This document shows, piece by piece, positions 33,964 to 41,432 of a DNA stretch of 50,442 nt. The position numbers and the translations under genes were made by a program. Origin of the DNA: a virus; the IMG/VR virus record IMGVR_UViG_3300042406_001320, positions 1 through 50,442 of that record, one strand, 5' to 3'. The notes beneath the pieces are model-generated. The model saw nothing but the letters and a program-made list of their open reading frames with translations, had not been told where the DNA came from and did not search any database. Every line of letters begins with the position of its first letter. The first letter of the stretch is position 1.

Positions 33964-34610
33964 AGATTAAATGCTTCAATTGTTTCTTTAAATGGATTAC
34001 CTTCAATCTGTTTAACTAGGTCTAACATGTCTTGAGCTAATTGTCTTACTTCTACTTGAGCATGTTCACTATTTCTTAGTTGTTGAAAATGATAGAATGA
34101 GCGCCAGTTAAACATTACATCCATTGTAATTTGTGAGTTGAATGTTTTAAAGAAGCGAGCTGATTCTTTAGCTCGTTTACGACCTAGAATTGGTGTTAGG
34201 TCTTCTAAACATTTGTGATATAGTTGATTACCATACCTTGTATATTCATCTAATATATCAGCCCAATTTTTTCTTTGTAGATGTTCCATACTACAAGGAA
34301 TATCAGGCCAATCATTTGGAATATAGTACTTATCTTCCTTCAACTCCTTATATCTAGCACTCTCACCATTAACTGAAACACCAATGCGATGTTTAATTAA
34401 ATGGATATGAGTTGCTTGATCTACTGTTACTAAGAAATGTAATGATGATTTTTCAAATGGTGTATGATGTCCTTCACTTGCTAGCATTTTAAGTAGTTTA
34501 CCCACCCTAGCTTTCTTCTCATCAGTTATATCTCTAGATGTTGATGTCCAAGCCGATTGAGCGTGAATTAGATCTGAACCATAATAACCTAACAATTCTA
34601 CTTTATTCAT
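33960..34610 (-). CDS. thyX: FAD-dependent thymidylate synthase ThyX, 216 aa
   Basis: The ThyX signature RHRxxSxNxxSxRY is present as KHRIGVSVNGESARYKE at about residue 77. Other conserved parts are EGHHTPFEKSSLHFLVTVDQ, MEHLQRKNW and the C-terminal FNWRSFYHFQQLRNSEHAQV followed by EVRQLAQ. Makes dTMP from dUMP using FAD and methylenetetrahydrofolate. Length is normal (about 215-230). ATGA-like overlaps on both sides place it in the replication operon. Confidence 0.95.
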   Translation of the reverse strand: MNKVELLGYYGSDLIHAQSAWTSTSRDITDEKKARVGKLLKMLASEGHHTPFEKSSLHFLVTVDQATHIHLIKHRIGVSVNGESARYKELKEDKYYIPNDWPDIPCSMEHLQRKNWADILDEYTRYGNQLYHKCLEDLTPILGRKRAKESARFFKTFNSQITMDVMFNWRSFYHFQQLRNSEHAQVEVRQLAQDMLDLVKQIEGNPFKETIEAFNL

Positions 34611-35476
34611 AGTGTTATTTTACTTACTGTTTTAATGTCATTATTTTTATTAGCCTTAACAGCCCATTGTTCTTGTTCTTGTTCTATTATAAAAGTAAAT
34701 GGATCAATTGTTTCTTTAAATACTTTATCCATAAATGAATCAGCGTATTCTTCTCTTCTATCAATTAATGCTCTAAGTCTAATCAATTTTTCTTTATTAT
34801 CTTCTATATTAGTATTATGTTCATGAACACGAGATATCATTTTGTATATAGCCCTAATCATGTTATAGTATGATTTAGCATTTTTCATTCTATCCATCAT
34901 TTGTTCCCAATATTTAAATGTTTTAGAGGTTCTAACATCTAAAGCATATCTCATTCTATAACTGTATGTTATACTTGGATGAATTAATCTAACTGGAAAA
35001 TCACCTAAATATACTTCAATGATATCTTTTTTTCTAAGCATTTCATCATTGAATATATCCATTTTAAAGTCTATAGTTCTCATTAATTCATCATCAACTG
35101 GTTCACTCCATTGTTTATAAAACTGCCACATATGAGCATTTGGATCAAATTTAGGTGCTTGTGTTGGATCAGTATTATACATCTCTGATTGAGTGGATTG
35201 TAGTCCAAAGAAATTTTTAAGTGTGGTCCATTCCTCTTCTGTAAATGGAGATAATAATCCAATATCAATATCACCTACTCTATCAATTGGTTCAAAACCT
35301 AATAATTTAAGGGATAAACTACCTGTTAGAACAAATTTATCATTCATTGCTAACATAGGTAAAACATACTTATCAAAAATGAGTTTAGTGTCATCTTTAA
35401 AATTATTAATAACACTATCTTTAAACTTCAGCCTCATTAGTCCTGTTTCAGGAACTAAGTCATATACAATATTCAT
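34607..35476 (-). CDS. Nucleotidyltransferase-fold protein, 289 aa
   Basis: KFVLTGSLSLKLLGFEPIDR followed by VGDIDIGLLS has the polymerase-beta-like nucleotidyltransferase pattern: GS, about 14 residues, DxD (DID); a third Asp may be in TIDFKMDIFND. After it come a helical region with SYRMRYALDVRTSKTFKYW and a charged helical C-terminus. AbiEii toxins and MNT proteins share this pattern. No obvious antitoxin-like partner adjoins it, and it is fused in transcription to thyX. Confidence 0.6.
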   Translation of the reverse strand: MNIVYDLVPETGLMRLKFKDSVINNFKDDTKLIFDKYVLPMLAMNDKFVLTGSLSLKLLGFEPIDRVGDIDIGLLSPFTEEEWTTLKNFFGLQSTQSEMYNTDPTQAPKFDPNAHMWQFYKQWSEPVDDELMRTIDFKMDIFNDEMLRKKDIIEVYLGDFPVRLIHPSITYSYRMRYALDVRTSKTFKYWEQMMDRMKNAKSYYNMIRAIYKMISRVHEHNTNIEDNKEKLIRLRALIDRREEYADSFMDKVFKETIDPFTFIIEQEQEQWAVKANKNNDIKTVSKITL

Positions 35477-35498
35477 AACCTAATTTTATTTAAATATA

Positions 35499-35921
35499 CT
35501 AAAGTCTCCCAGCACCCTTATAATTTCTATTATAAGGATAACTACTTAGATTACTTATAATCACTCCTTCTCTTCTATTTGAAGCATGTACAAATTTATT
35601 ATTACCAATAAAAATACCACAATGCCATCCTGATGGTGATACACTACTATTAAAAAATACTATATCACCTATTTCTAAACTGGATTTAGATATTCGTTTT
35701 GTTTGGCTCCATTGTCTCCAAGCTACATTTTCTAATCGTTCATTATATACTTCTTTATATAAACGTTTAGTAAATTGAGAACAATCAATTCCTGTTTTAG
35801 AACTACCTCCTAAGCGATAAGGAGTACCTAACCACTCTCTAACAAATGAATCAAGTGTTTTAGTTTGTCCATAACTAAATACAGATAAACTTAAAAATAA
35901 TATTAATAATATCTTTTTCAT
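35499..35921 (-). CDS. Exported NlpC/P60 peptidoglycan endopeptidase, 140 aa
   Basis: Signal peptide MKKILLILFLSLSVFSYG followed by Q; then LGTPYRLGGSSKTGIDCSQF with the catalytic Cys at about residue 48, IGDIVFFNSSVSPSGWHCGI with the His at about 99, and FVHASNRREG as the third site. Such enzymes cut the D-Glu to diamino-acid bond. A role in lysis (Sec-exported endolysin) is likely but could also be wall remodelling. Its ATG overlaps the TGA of a tiny membrane peptide gene. Confidence 0.9.
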   Translation of the reverse strand: MKKILLILFLSLSVFSYGQTKTLDSFVREWLGTPYRLGGSSKTGIDCSQFTKRLYKEVYNERLENVAWRQWSQTKRISKSSLEIGDIVFFNSSVSPSGWHCGIFIGNNKFVHASNRREGVIISNLSSYPYNRNYKGAGRL

Positions 35922-36022
35922 TGGTTTGCTACTAAAGTTTTATAAATATCTACTATTAAGTAGAATAACATGGCTAATAATAGTAAGCCACTAATAAATA
36001 TTAATAATTTACTCAGTCTCAC
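35918..36022 (-). CDS. Single-helix membrane microprotein, 34 aa (GTG start, or shorter from ATG)
   Basis: Open frame VRLSKLLIFISGLLLLAMLF and YLIVDIYKTLVANQ, one continuous hydrophobic helix with positive flank at the N-terminus. The TGA overlaps the NlpC/P60 ATG as ATGA. From GTG at 36022 it is 34 aa; the first ATG is at 35971 (17 aa). A holin-like accessory peptide for the adjacent hydrolase is possible, without motif evidence. Confidence 0.4.
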   Translation of the reverse strand: MRLSKLLIFISGLLLLAMLFYLIVDIYKTLVANQ

Positions 36023-36314
36023 TAGAAATAATTTCAGCGAACTGTTCCGCTGCTTTTGAATTACGCTCAGAGAATATTTGAAAAGCTACTTCATATCTGC
36101 CTTTTTCAATTTGGCATGGAAAATTTTCATCATATAAAGAATCTTTTTCATGTTGTAGAGTATTAATAACATTAACTAAACTATCTGTATTAGATTGTTT
36201 AACTTGAGTTCTTAGTTTAGATAATTCACGTTGCTGAAAATAACAAACTGTTAATACTGATATAGCACCTACAATTGTAAATGCTTGTTTGTACTTGTTA
36301 ATTAGTTTTATCAT
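36009..36314 (-). CDS. Single-pass membrane protein with coiled coil, spanin-like, 101 aa
   Basis: A short basic N-terminus, transmembrane helix AFTIVGAISVLTVCYF, then a periplasmic coiled coil (ELSKLRTQVKQSNTDSLVNV; LQHEKDSLYDENFPCQIEKG) with one Cys. The architecture matches i-spanin (Rz) proteins and its position beside a Sec-exported NlpC/P60 supports a lysis cassette, but the family cannot be assigned from sequence alone. Confidence 0.5.
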   Translation of the reverse strand: MIKLINKYKQAFTIVGAISVLTVCYFQQRELSKLRTQVKQSNTDSLVNVINTLQHEKDSLYDENFPCQIEKGRYEVAFQIFSERNSKAAEQFAEIISSETE

Positions 36315-36522
36315 AATTAAAAAATTTACTTATTACTTGTTGTTCACCTTTTGTTCTTGGTTTTGCTGGTGGTCTTTCTTTTACTTTGGCTTTTCTACCT
36401 CTTGGTTTACCTTGATATTCATTTTCATCTATAGTTTCCCAATTCCAATTAGCTATTTTCTTACGAAACGCTTCTCGCGCTCGTTCTATACTACCATTGT
36501 CTTTAGGATATACTGGTTCCAT
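36298..36522 (-). CDS. Hypothetical basic protein, 74 aa
   Basis: Not recognised. An acidic-polar first half (MEPVYPKDNGSIERAREAFR) and a Pro/Lys/Arg-rich second half (GKPRGRKAKVKERPPAKPRT), probably unstructured with an AT-hook-like KPRGRK. Overlaps the next gene by 17 bases. Confidence 0.5.
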   Translation of the reverse strand: MEPVYPKDNGSIERAREAFRKKIANWNWETIDENEYQGKPRGRKAKVKERPPAKPRTKGEQQVISKFFNYDKTN

Positions 36523-36549
36523 ATATTAAATATGGTAAATTAATTTAGG

Positions 36550-36705
36550 TCAAAAGTCTCCTTCTGTATGACTTTTATCATCATCCCAATTTAGAAAATC
36601 TTCCCCTTTATAATCAGGATAATTTTTTTTCATGTTATCTATTCCCCTTACCCAGAAAATAGATACAATAAATCCTACAGCAAATGAAATAATTAGTCCC
36701 ACCAT
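36550..36705 (-). CDS. Single-helix membrane microprotein, 51 aa
   Basis: MVGLIISFAVGFIVSIFWVR is one membrane helix, then an acidic tail (YPDYKGEDFLNWDDDKSHTE). The ATG overlaps the end of the 120-aa gene by 13 bases and fills what would otherwise be a 170-base gap. Function unknown; part of the run of small membrane proteins between the hydrolase and the lectin gene. Confidence 0.5.
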   Translation of the reverse strand: MVGLIISFAVGFIVSIFWVRGIDNMKKNYPDYKGEDFLNWDDDKSHTEGDF

Positions 36706-37055
36706 CTTTCAATATTTTGTTCAAGTATGTTAAATAATAGTTTACGTGCTTTAGCTTGCTTATTGAAGGCAGCATCTAACTTTTCTTTAGTTAAATTATC
36801 ATCATTGATAAGTTCCATCAGGTAATCTTCATTCTGTACTTTCTCAATTAGTCTAACACATAGCATTATTCTATCAGCATCATAATCAGAATTAGTATGA
36901 TAACCATACTTACGAGTGTGTTCAGCTGTGAATAATAATTTGTATTTTAATATCTCAAAGATATGATAATAATCCCACTGTTCGTCCTTCCATATGATTG
37001 GTAACCAACGAAATAGATTAATGAGTCGTCTTTTAAATTGTCTTAGTCTCCACAT
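36693..37055 (-). CDS. Hypothetical protein, 120 aa
   Basis: Not recognised. A basic, aromatic N-terminus (MWRLRQFKRRLINLFRWLPI) followed by a helical protein with HTRKYGYHTNSDYDADRIML. Proteins of this look (RLIxLFRWxPxIWKDxxWD) recur in phage genomes; no role known. No signal peptide. Confidence 0.55.
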   Translation of the reverse strand: MWRLRQFKRRLINLFRWLPIIWKDEQWDYYHIFEILKYKLLFTAEHTRKYGYHTNSDYDADRIMLCVRLIEKVQNEDYLMELINDDNLTKEKLDAAFNKQAKARKLLFNILEQNIERWWD

Positions 37056-37087
37056 AACATTAATTTAAGTAAAAATTCTTGGGTTAC

Positions 37088-38521
37088 CTAATTTGAGGAA
37101 TGAGATAAGTTAACATCTCCTAATATACAGTATTTAATGTTTTGAGTTACATCACTTGTAGCTACATTAATAGTAAAGAATGTGACTGGATTGATTGTAG
37201 AGAAATTAGTTCTAGTTATGTTATCATAATTAGTTGAGGTGAACCATAATACTTTATTTATCAATCTATAACCTGAATTGTGAGCTGCTATTAAATAAGT
37301 GTCACCTAAATCAAGTATACCATTTTCATTAACATCAGCTGCCTTCCATTGTTTAGTACCTGTCATTACTAAGCCTTGAGCTGTTACAGGTGGTGTACTT
37401 TCATTTTGTAATTCATTCCATATAGGAGTAAAATCAGCTGATGTTACACCTTGCATTGTTAATGATGGAACTAACTTATATGTTGAGTTTTGGTTTGGTA
37501 ATGTAAAAGTATAAGTACCGTTTGTAGCTACTGTTTTATAGTCTACAAGTTGATCAACACCATTTACTACTCTATAGAGTGTAAGTAATGGCCTTGATGA
37601 TAATCCAGCTGGTATGGTAACTGTACCTGATAATAAATTAGTTATAGCAACTACATTAGTAGTATTAGCAGTATAAAATCCAGTAAATGTAGCATCAGCT
37701 GGGTTAGTCCAAGTACCAAATTCAATTACATAGGCGCAACTAAAACTATTAGGTAAGTCATTCCAACAACCTCCTCCACCCCATTTAGTTACAGCATAGT
37801 GTTCTCCCCCAGCATTATTAGGTTCACCAGCGCACCAGTTGTTATATTGACCTGATATATTACCTGTTAATTGTCCATTAGCTGTTTTAATTAAAGTACC
37901 ATTTTCAGGACCAGCATCTACTCTCCAATATCCTTCTTGAGCAACATCTGATAATGCAAACCATATATTACTTTGAGGTACATTAGCTATAATAAAATCT
38001 TGTTCTGATTGTGAAGTAATTGTTACAAGATAACCTGTCTGCCCCTTAAATGTTTGTTGAGCAGACATTGATTTAGCTGTTGTATATATTTGAGTTGTAG
38101 CTACAGGTAAATAAAAGTGACCATTAATAGCATTATAATAATACCCTGTTGGGTTTACTGTTGTTGATATTGATATTTGAACATTACCTAAAGTAGCACC
38201 TGTATTTACTTTTAATGATGCTAAAGCATTATTAACATTAGCCATTGTACCTGTAAAACTTAAACGTGTTTGGTTTGTCCAAGAGTTATACCCAGTAGCA
38301 AATGATAAACCTGTAGTTGTAGTTATACTAAATGTTGTACCTGCTGGTGGGTTTATAAATCCAATTGATGTTAATAGTGTTTGTGAGCCAAATCCACTAA
38401 TAACAAATCCGCTTGCATCTTGACCAGCTAAGTTAACTTGATAAGTCCTACCTGGTGGAGCAGTAATTGACTGCCCAAATAACATAAATGGAAATAATAA
38501 TATGACCAGTAATAACCTCAT
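37088..38521 (-). CDS. Exported C-type-lectin protein with dockerin-like tail, 477 aa
   Basis: Signal peptide MRLLLVILLFPFMLFGQ. Residues 20-125 form a cadherin-like beta region. Residues 127-269 are a C-type lectin domain: FYLPVATTQIYTTAKSMSAQ, WFALSDVAQEGYWR, YNNWCAGEPNNAGGEHYAVT (EPN-type calcium/sugar motif) and CWNDLPNSFSCAYVIEF (WND). Residues 394-415 hold AADVNENGILDLGDTYLI, dockerin-like calcium ligands. It ends at GDVNLSHSSN, exactly the point where the T9SS protein at 41433 has the same motif before its last two domains, so the sorting tail is absent. Secreted carbohydrate binder. Confidence 0.85.
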   Translation of the reverse strand: MRLLLVILLFPFMLFGQSITAPPGRTYQVNLAGQDASGFVISGFGSQTLLTSIGFINPPAGTTFSITTTTGLSFATGYNSWTNQTRLSFTGTMANVNNALASLKVNTGATLGNVQISISTTVNPTGYYYNAINGHFYLPVATTQIYTTAKSMSAQQTFKGQTGYLVTITSQSEQDFIIANVPQSNIWFALSDVAQEGYWRVDAGPENGTLIKTANGQLTGNISGQYNNWCAGEPNNAGGEHYAVTKWGGGGCWNDLPNSFSCAYVIEFGTWTNPADATFTGFYTANTTNVVAITNLLSGTVTIPAGLSSRPLLTLYRVVNGVDQLVDYKTVATNGTYTFTLPNQNSTYKLVPSLTMQGVTSADFTPIWNELQNESTPPVTAQGLVMTGTKQWKAADVNENGILDLGDTYLIAAHNSGYRLINKVLWFTSTNYDNITRTNFSTINPVTFFTINVATSDVTQNIKYCILGDVNLSHSSN

Positions 38522-39930
38522 AAGTTAATCTTACTTCCTATTAGGAAAAACGACAATATAGGAAAATCAGGGTTGGTAGACAAATTTGCTTTATAATTAA
38601 CATTGAATTTAAATCGCCTTGTTAACTGATAGTCAAATCCACTACCTATAAACGCACTAAATGTTCTATCTGTTGTTGTCACTTTATCTACAGTAGAATA
38701 TATTAATGGTGTTGATATAATATACAACTCAGGAGATATAGTTAAACGTTTATTTGCTTTAAATGGTTTAGTATAGAATGCTGTTATTGATGGTGATATA
38801 AATGTGTTTTTCTGTTCACCAGTTATTAATGTCATAGCAGCACTAGTATTAAATCCAGTTACACCCCATTTACCAGCATTTAGTATTCCACTATAACCAA
38901 CAAATCCAATTACATTACCATATGAATAAACACCAGTTAAATTAATGTTATGTACCCATTTTAACTTACCATTTTTACTAAAGTTAATTTTAGTGTATTT
39001 ACCTGATAAGGCAAATTGTTTAAAATTAAACCATATCATTGATGTTAATCCCCAACTTGACATTCCTGTCATTGAGGATTGATTCATACTTAAATTAAGT
39101 ATAGGTGTGAATGTCTTATCTAGATTTTGAGCTGTTGTAAAGTCAGATGATACTATTAGGGGATTAGTTGTTCCACTTTTACCTCCATTTTTTCCACCTT
39201 TACCTCCTCCCCCACCTCCGCTACTGCTATTATCGTCTTTAGAGCTATTTTGGTTTTGTTGATCTACATTCATTGTTGTAGTACCAGCTACTTCTTCTCC
39301 TTTTTGTTCAGTCCTAGTAGTAGTTTTAGCATCTCCTTCATTACCGCCACTATTATTGCCCCCGCTAGTACCGCCATTACCCCCGCCATTTTGATTGTTT
39401 CCTCCACTGTTTGAAGAACTAGTTGAACCTTGGTTATTATTGTTGTTTTCATTATTTTTAGTTTTATTATCCCCATCTTTATTGTTTTTAGAAGCAGCAT
39501 CACTTGACCCAGCTGATGAAGCATTAGCAGTTGATGCTGATGTAGCAACACCAGTGATAGTACTTGAGGCTGCAGATTGAGCTTGACTCATAATACTACC
39601 AACTACACTTTGTACAGTGTTGCCTATAATTTGAGATGTGATTTGATTTTGTGTTACTTGTCCTTGCTGCTGTCCACAAGGAGATACTTTACGGTAATCA
39701 GCATAAACTTGATTAACCCAAGAGGCAAATACTCCACTTTGAACATCAGCTGATGTAAATTGTCTTGATTGGCCTAAAAAGAAAATAACAGTACCTGTAG
39801 CAGGAACTGAAAAATAAGTTACTTGACCAGTGCAAGGATCTGTAAATTGATGGGTAAGAGTTTGCCCATTAATGTTTTCTGTCGCTAAAAAGAGCAACAG
39901 CAAGGTGAAGTATATTCTTAATTTTCTCAA
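38518..39930 (-). CDS. Exported outer-membrane-barrel protein with Gly/Asn/Ser linker, 470 aa
   Basis: Starts at TTG: MRKLRIYFTLLLLFLATENI is a signal peptide and no in-frame ATG exists before residue 100. Residues 25-90 form a small domain with paired Cys (DPCTG, SPCG). Residues 95-260 are low-complexity Ala/Ser then Asn/Gly, including runs such as SSSGGGGGGKGGKNGGKSGT. Residues 265-470 are alternating beta strands (LSGKYTKINFSKNGKLKWVH, TFISPSITAFYTKPFKANKR) ending FFLIGSKINL, the look of an outer-membrane barrel. Probably anchors in the host outer membrane. Confidence 0.7.
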   Translation of the reverse strand: MRKLRIYFTLLLLFLATENINGQTLTHQFTDPCTGQVTYFSVPATGTVIFFLGQSRQFTSADVQSGVFASWVNQVYADYRKVSPCGQQQGQVTQNQITSQIIGNTVQSVVGSIMSQAQSAASSTITGVATSASTANASSAGSSDAASKNNKDGDNKTKNNENNNNNQGSTSSSNSGGNNQNGGGNGGTSGGNNSGGNEGDAKTTTRTEQKGEEVAGTTTMNVDQQNQNSSKDDNSSSGGGGGGKGGKNGGKSGTTNPLIVSSDFTTAQNLDKTFTPILNLSMNQSSMTGMSSWGLTSMIWFNFKQFALSGKYTKINFSKNGKLKWVHNINLTGVYSYGNVIGFVGYSGILNAGKWGVTGFNTSAAMTLITGEQKNTFISPSITAFYTKPFKANKRLTISPELYIISTPLIYSTVDKVTTTDRTFSAFIGSGFDYQLTRRFKFNVNYKANLSTNPDFPILSFFLIGSKINL

Positions 39931-39940
39931 TCATCAAATT

Positions 39941-40048
39941 TTAGTTTAATGACTTCAAAACAATATTATTTGCTTTAATACGTGCTGTTGTTTTACGGCC
40001 AGCTTTAATACTACGTTGATTATAATGTTTTTTCTTAGAGCGTGCCAT
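39941..40048 (-). CDS. Very basic microprotein, 35 aa
   Basis: Frame MARSKKKHYNQRSIKAGRKT followed by TARIKANNIVLKSLN, about one third Lys/Arg. The ATG is one base after the stop of the CsgG-like gene, and it fills the 120-base gap before the barrel gene. Resembles small ribosomal-type or nucleic-acid-binding peptides; no family assigned. Confidence 0.5.
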   Translation of the reverse strand: MARSKKKHYNQRSIKAGRKTTARIKANNIVLKSLN

Positions 40049-40049
40049 G

Positions 40050-40805
40050 TTATTGCATTTTAAATATACCTTTCTTATGCATGCGGAGTAATATTTTACC
40101 CGCTGCTATTTCAAGTGCTTTTTTAGTTGAGGTACCTATTGTTGATTGATTAAATTTAACCTCACTAAAGTTATCATCATTCATTAATGTTAATTCTCTA
40201 ACTGTTTTAGCATCACCTAAACCTGAACCAGTGAAATATTCTCCAGTTTCAGCATTAACAAATTTAACTTGTAAACCTAAACGAGTTACAACTGTGTTTT
40301 TAACTCCGTCTTTCATATTCACTGTCTCATCTTCTGAAACTGAGAAATCATAGCATTCAATATAGACAAAGTAGTGAGCTAATCTAATTTTACCTCTACC
40401 ATCTAATTTATCTTGAGTAATTCCAGCTTGTGATGCTTGGAATTGCTTAACCATTCTATTTTTAATTTCAGTTTTGTCTTCAGTAAAGGTAAAGTGGTTA
40501 GTTTCCTCTAAGAATTCAACTACAATATTAGTTACACCTAAACCTACTCTTTTATCCTTCAATTCAGGATACATAGCATAGACATCTTCACTGATGCCTA
40601 AGCTAAGTATCTGAATTGGGATTTTAGGGCCATCATAATCTAATAGACTATCAATATTTGATTTTTTTTCAAATGATGCTTTATAATCTTCAGTTACAGT
40701 TTTACCTACAACTTGAGCAGTACACTTATTAGCTAGTGTAAACATTAGTATAAAGTATGCTATTATACCAATAATTGCTTTAATCATATTAGATTTTTTT
40801 TCCAT
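40050..40805 (-). CDS. CsgG-like outer-membrane secretion-pore protein, 251 aa
   Basis: After an N-terminal hydrophobic segment (KAIIGIIAYFILMFTLANKC), the body follows the CsgG pattern: KRVGLGVTNIVVEFLEETNH, FTFTEDKTEIKNRMVKQFQ, RGKIRLAHYFVYIECYDFSV, NTVVTRLGLQVKFVNAETGE, YFTGSGLGDAKT and NQSTIGTSTKKALEIAAGKI. In Enterobacteria and Bacteroidota CsgG forms the nine-subunit outer-membrane channel that exports curli subunits. Here it is in a phage, without recognisable CsgA, B or E. I chose the ATG just after the upstream stop. A normal lipobox is not clear (ANKC). Confidence 0.75.
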   Translation of the reverse strand: MEKKSNMIKAIIGIIAYFILMFTLANKCTAQVVGKTVTEDYKASFEKKSNIDSLLDYDGPKIPIQILSLGISEDVYAMYPELKDKRVGLGVTNIVVEFLEETNHFTFTEDKTEIKNRMVKQFQASQAGITQDKLDGRGKIRLAHYFVYIECYDFSVSEDETVNMKDGVKNTVVTRLGLQVKFVNAETGEYFTGSGLGDAKTVRELTLMNDDNFSEVKFNQSTIGTSTKKALEIAAGKILLRMHKKGIFKMQ

Positions 40806-40806
40806 T

Positions 40807-41070
40807 TTACTCTTCGGTTGGAGTTTCTTCTGATTTATTACCTTTTTTAGCATTGATAAACTTGTCAATAGATCCAATACCAAATGAACCTAAAACAATA
40901 ACCATAAAGCCATCAAAGATAAACTCATTAATAACAAATTCTTCACCAGCAAATCCTGTAAAGATGTCAACGCCTAAAGCGATTACCATCATAAAGAAAG
41001 CGATAAATCCTACAACTGATTTTTCATTGATTGTGTTGTTGTCATCAAACAACTCTTTAATCCATTTCAT
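40807..41070 (-). CDS. Two-helix membrane protein, holin-like, 87 aa
   Basis: Hydrophobic segments SVVGFIAFFMMVIALGVDIF and INEFIFDGFMVIVLGSFGIG with a short extracytoplasmic loop, a charged N-terminus and an acidic-basic C-tail. The size and topology match small class II holins but also many other membrane proteins. It lies just before the CsgG-like gene; the lysis hydrolase is 5 kb away, so the holin assignment is only a suggestion. Confidence 0.45.
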   Translation of the reverse strand: MKWIKELFDDNNTINEKSVVGFIAFFMMVIALGVDIFTGFAGEEFVINEFIFDGFMVIVLGSFGIGSIDKFINAKKGNKSEETPTEE

Positions 41071-41091
41071 ATTTCTAGATTTTAAGGGTTA

Positions 41092-41421
41092 TTACCATTT
41101 TGGTTCTTCTGAAAATTCTTTTTTCTTCGGAGCAGGAGCTGGAGCAGCTGGCTTTTCAACTATTTTTTCTTTAATTATAGTTGTATTACCACCTGCAGCT
41201 TGTTGTTGCTGTTGAGTGTTGTTAATAACAATAGTTGGTTGAGCTGGAGCAGCTTGTTCTGTTTTAGCTTCTTCTTTGTCCTCACTATGGCCACCAAAAA
41301 ATGTAGTGGTAACCCAAGTACCAGCGCCTAATACAGCTGTGCTAAGTGTTCCAATAATTGTTTTCTTAAGACCTGACCATGTTCCGTCATTATGGTCTTG
41401 TACATTTGTTTCTTCTGACAT
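41092..41421 (-). CDS. Membrane-tethered Ala/Pro/Gln-rich protein, 109 aa
   Basis: Residues 18-45 hold a weak hydrophobic helix (IIGTLSTAVLGAGTWVTTTFF), then an acidic stretch, a Gln run (NTQQQQQ), NTTIIKEKIVEKPAAPAPAP and a charged end. The Ala-Pro part resembles a flexible periplasmic linker. No family recognised. Between the T9SS gene and the two-helix gene. Confidence 0.5.
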   Translation of the reverse strand: MSEETNVQDHNDGTWSGLKKTIIGTLSTAVLGAGTWVTTTFFGGHSEDKEEAKTEQAAPAQPTIVINNTQQQQQAAGGNTTIIKEKIVEKPAAPAPAPKKKEFSEEPKW

Positions 41422-41432
41422 GTTATTTAATT

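Noticed and set aside
34607-35476. Full AbiE or HEPN/MNT toxin-antitoxin module
   Set aside because: Only the nucleotidyltransferase pattern is seen and no partner gene of the right type adjoins it.
37088-38521. Diversity-generating retroelement target, since C-type lectin domains are common targets
   Set aside because: No reverse transcriptase, accessory gene or template repeat is seen in the window, and the lectin domain is followed by further domains rather than ending the protein.
39288-39580. Alternative frames (both strands) inside the low-complexity part of the barrel protein
   Set aside because: Repetitive Gly/Asn/Ser codons keep other frames open; no start context or motif supports them.
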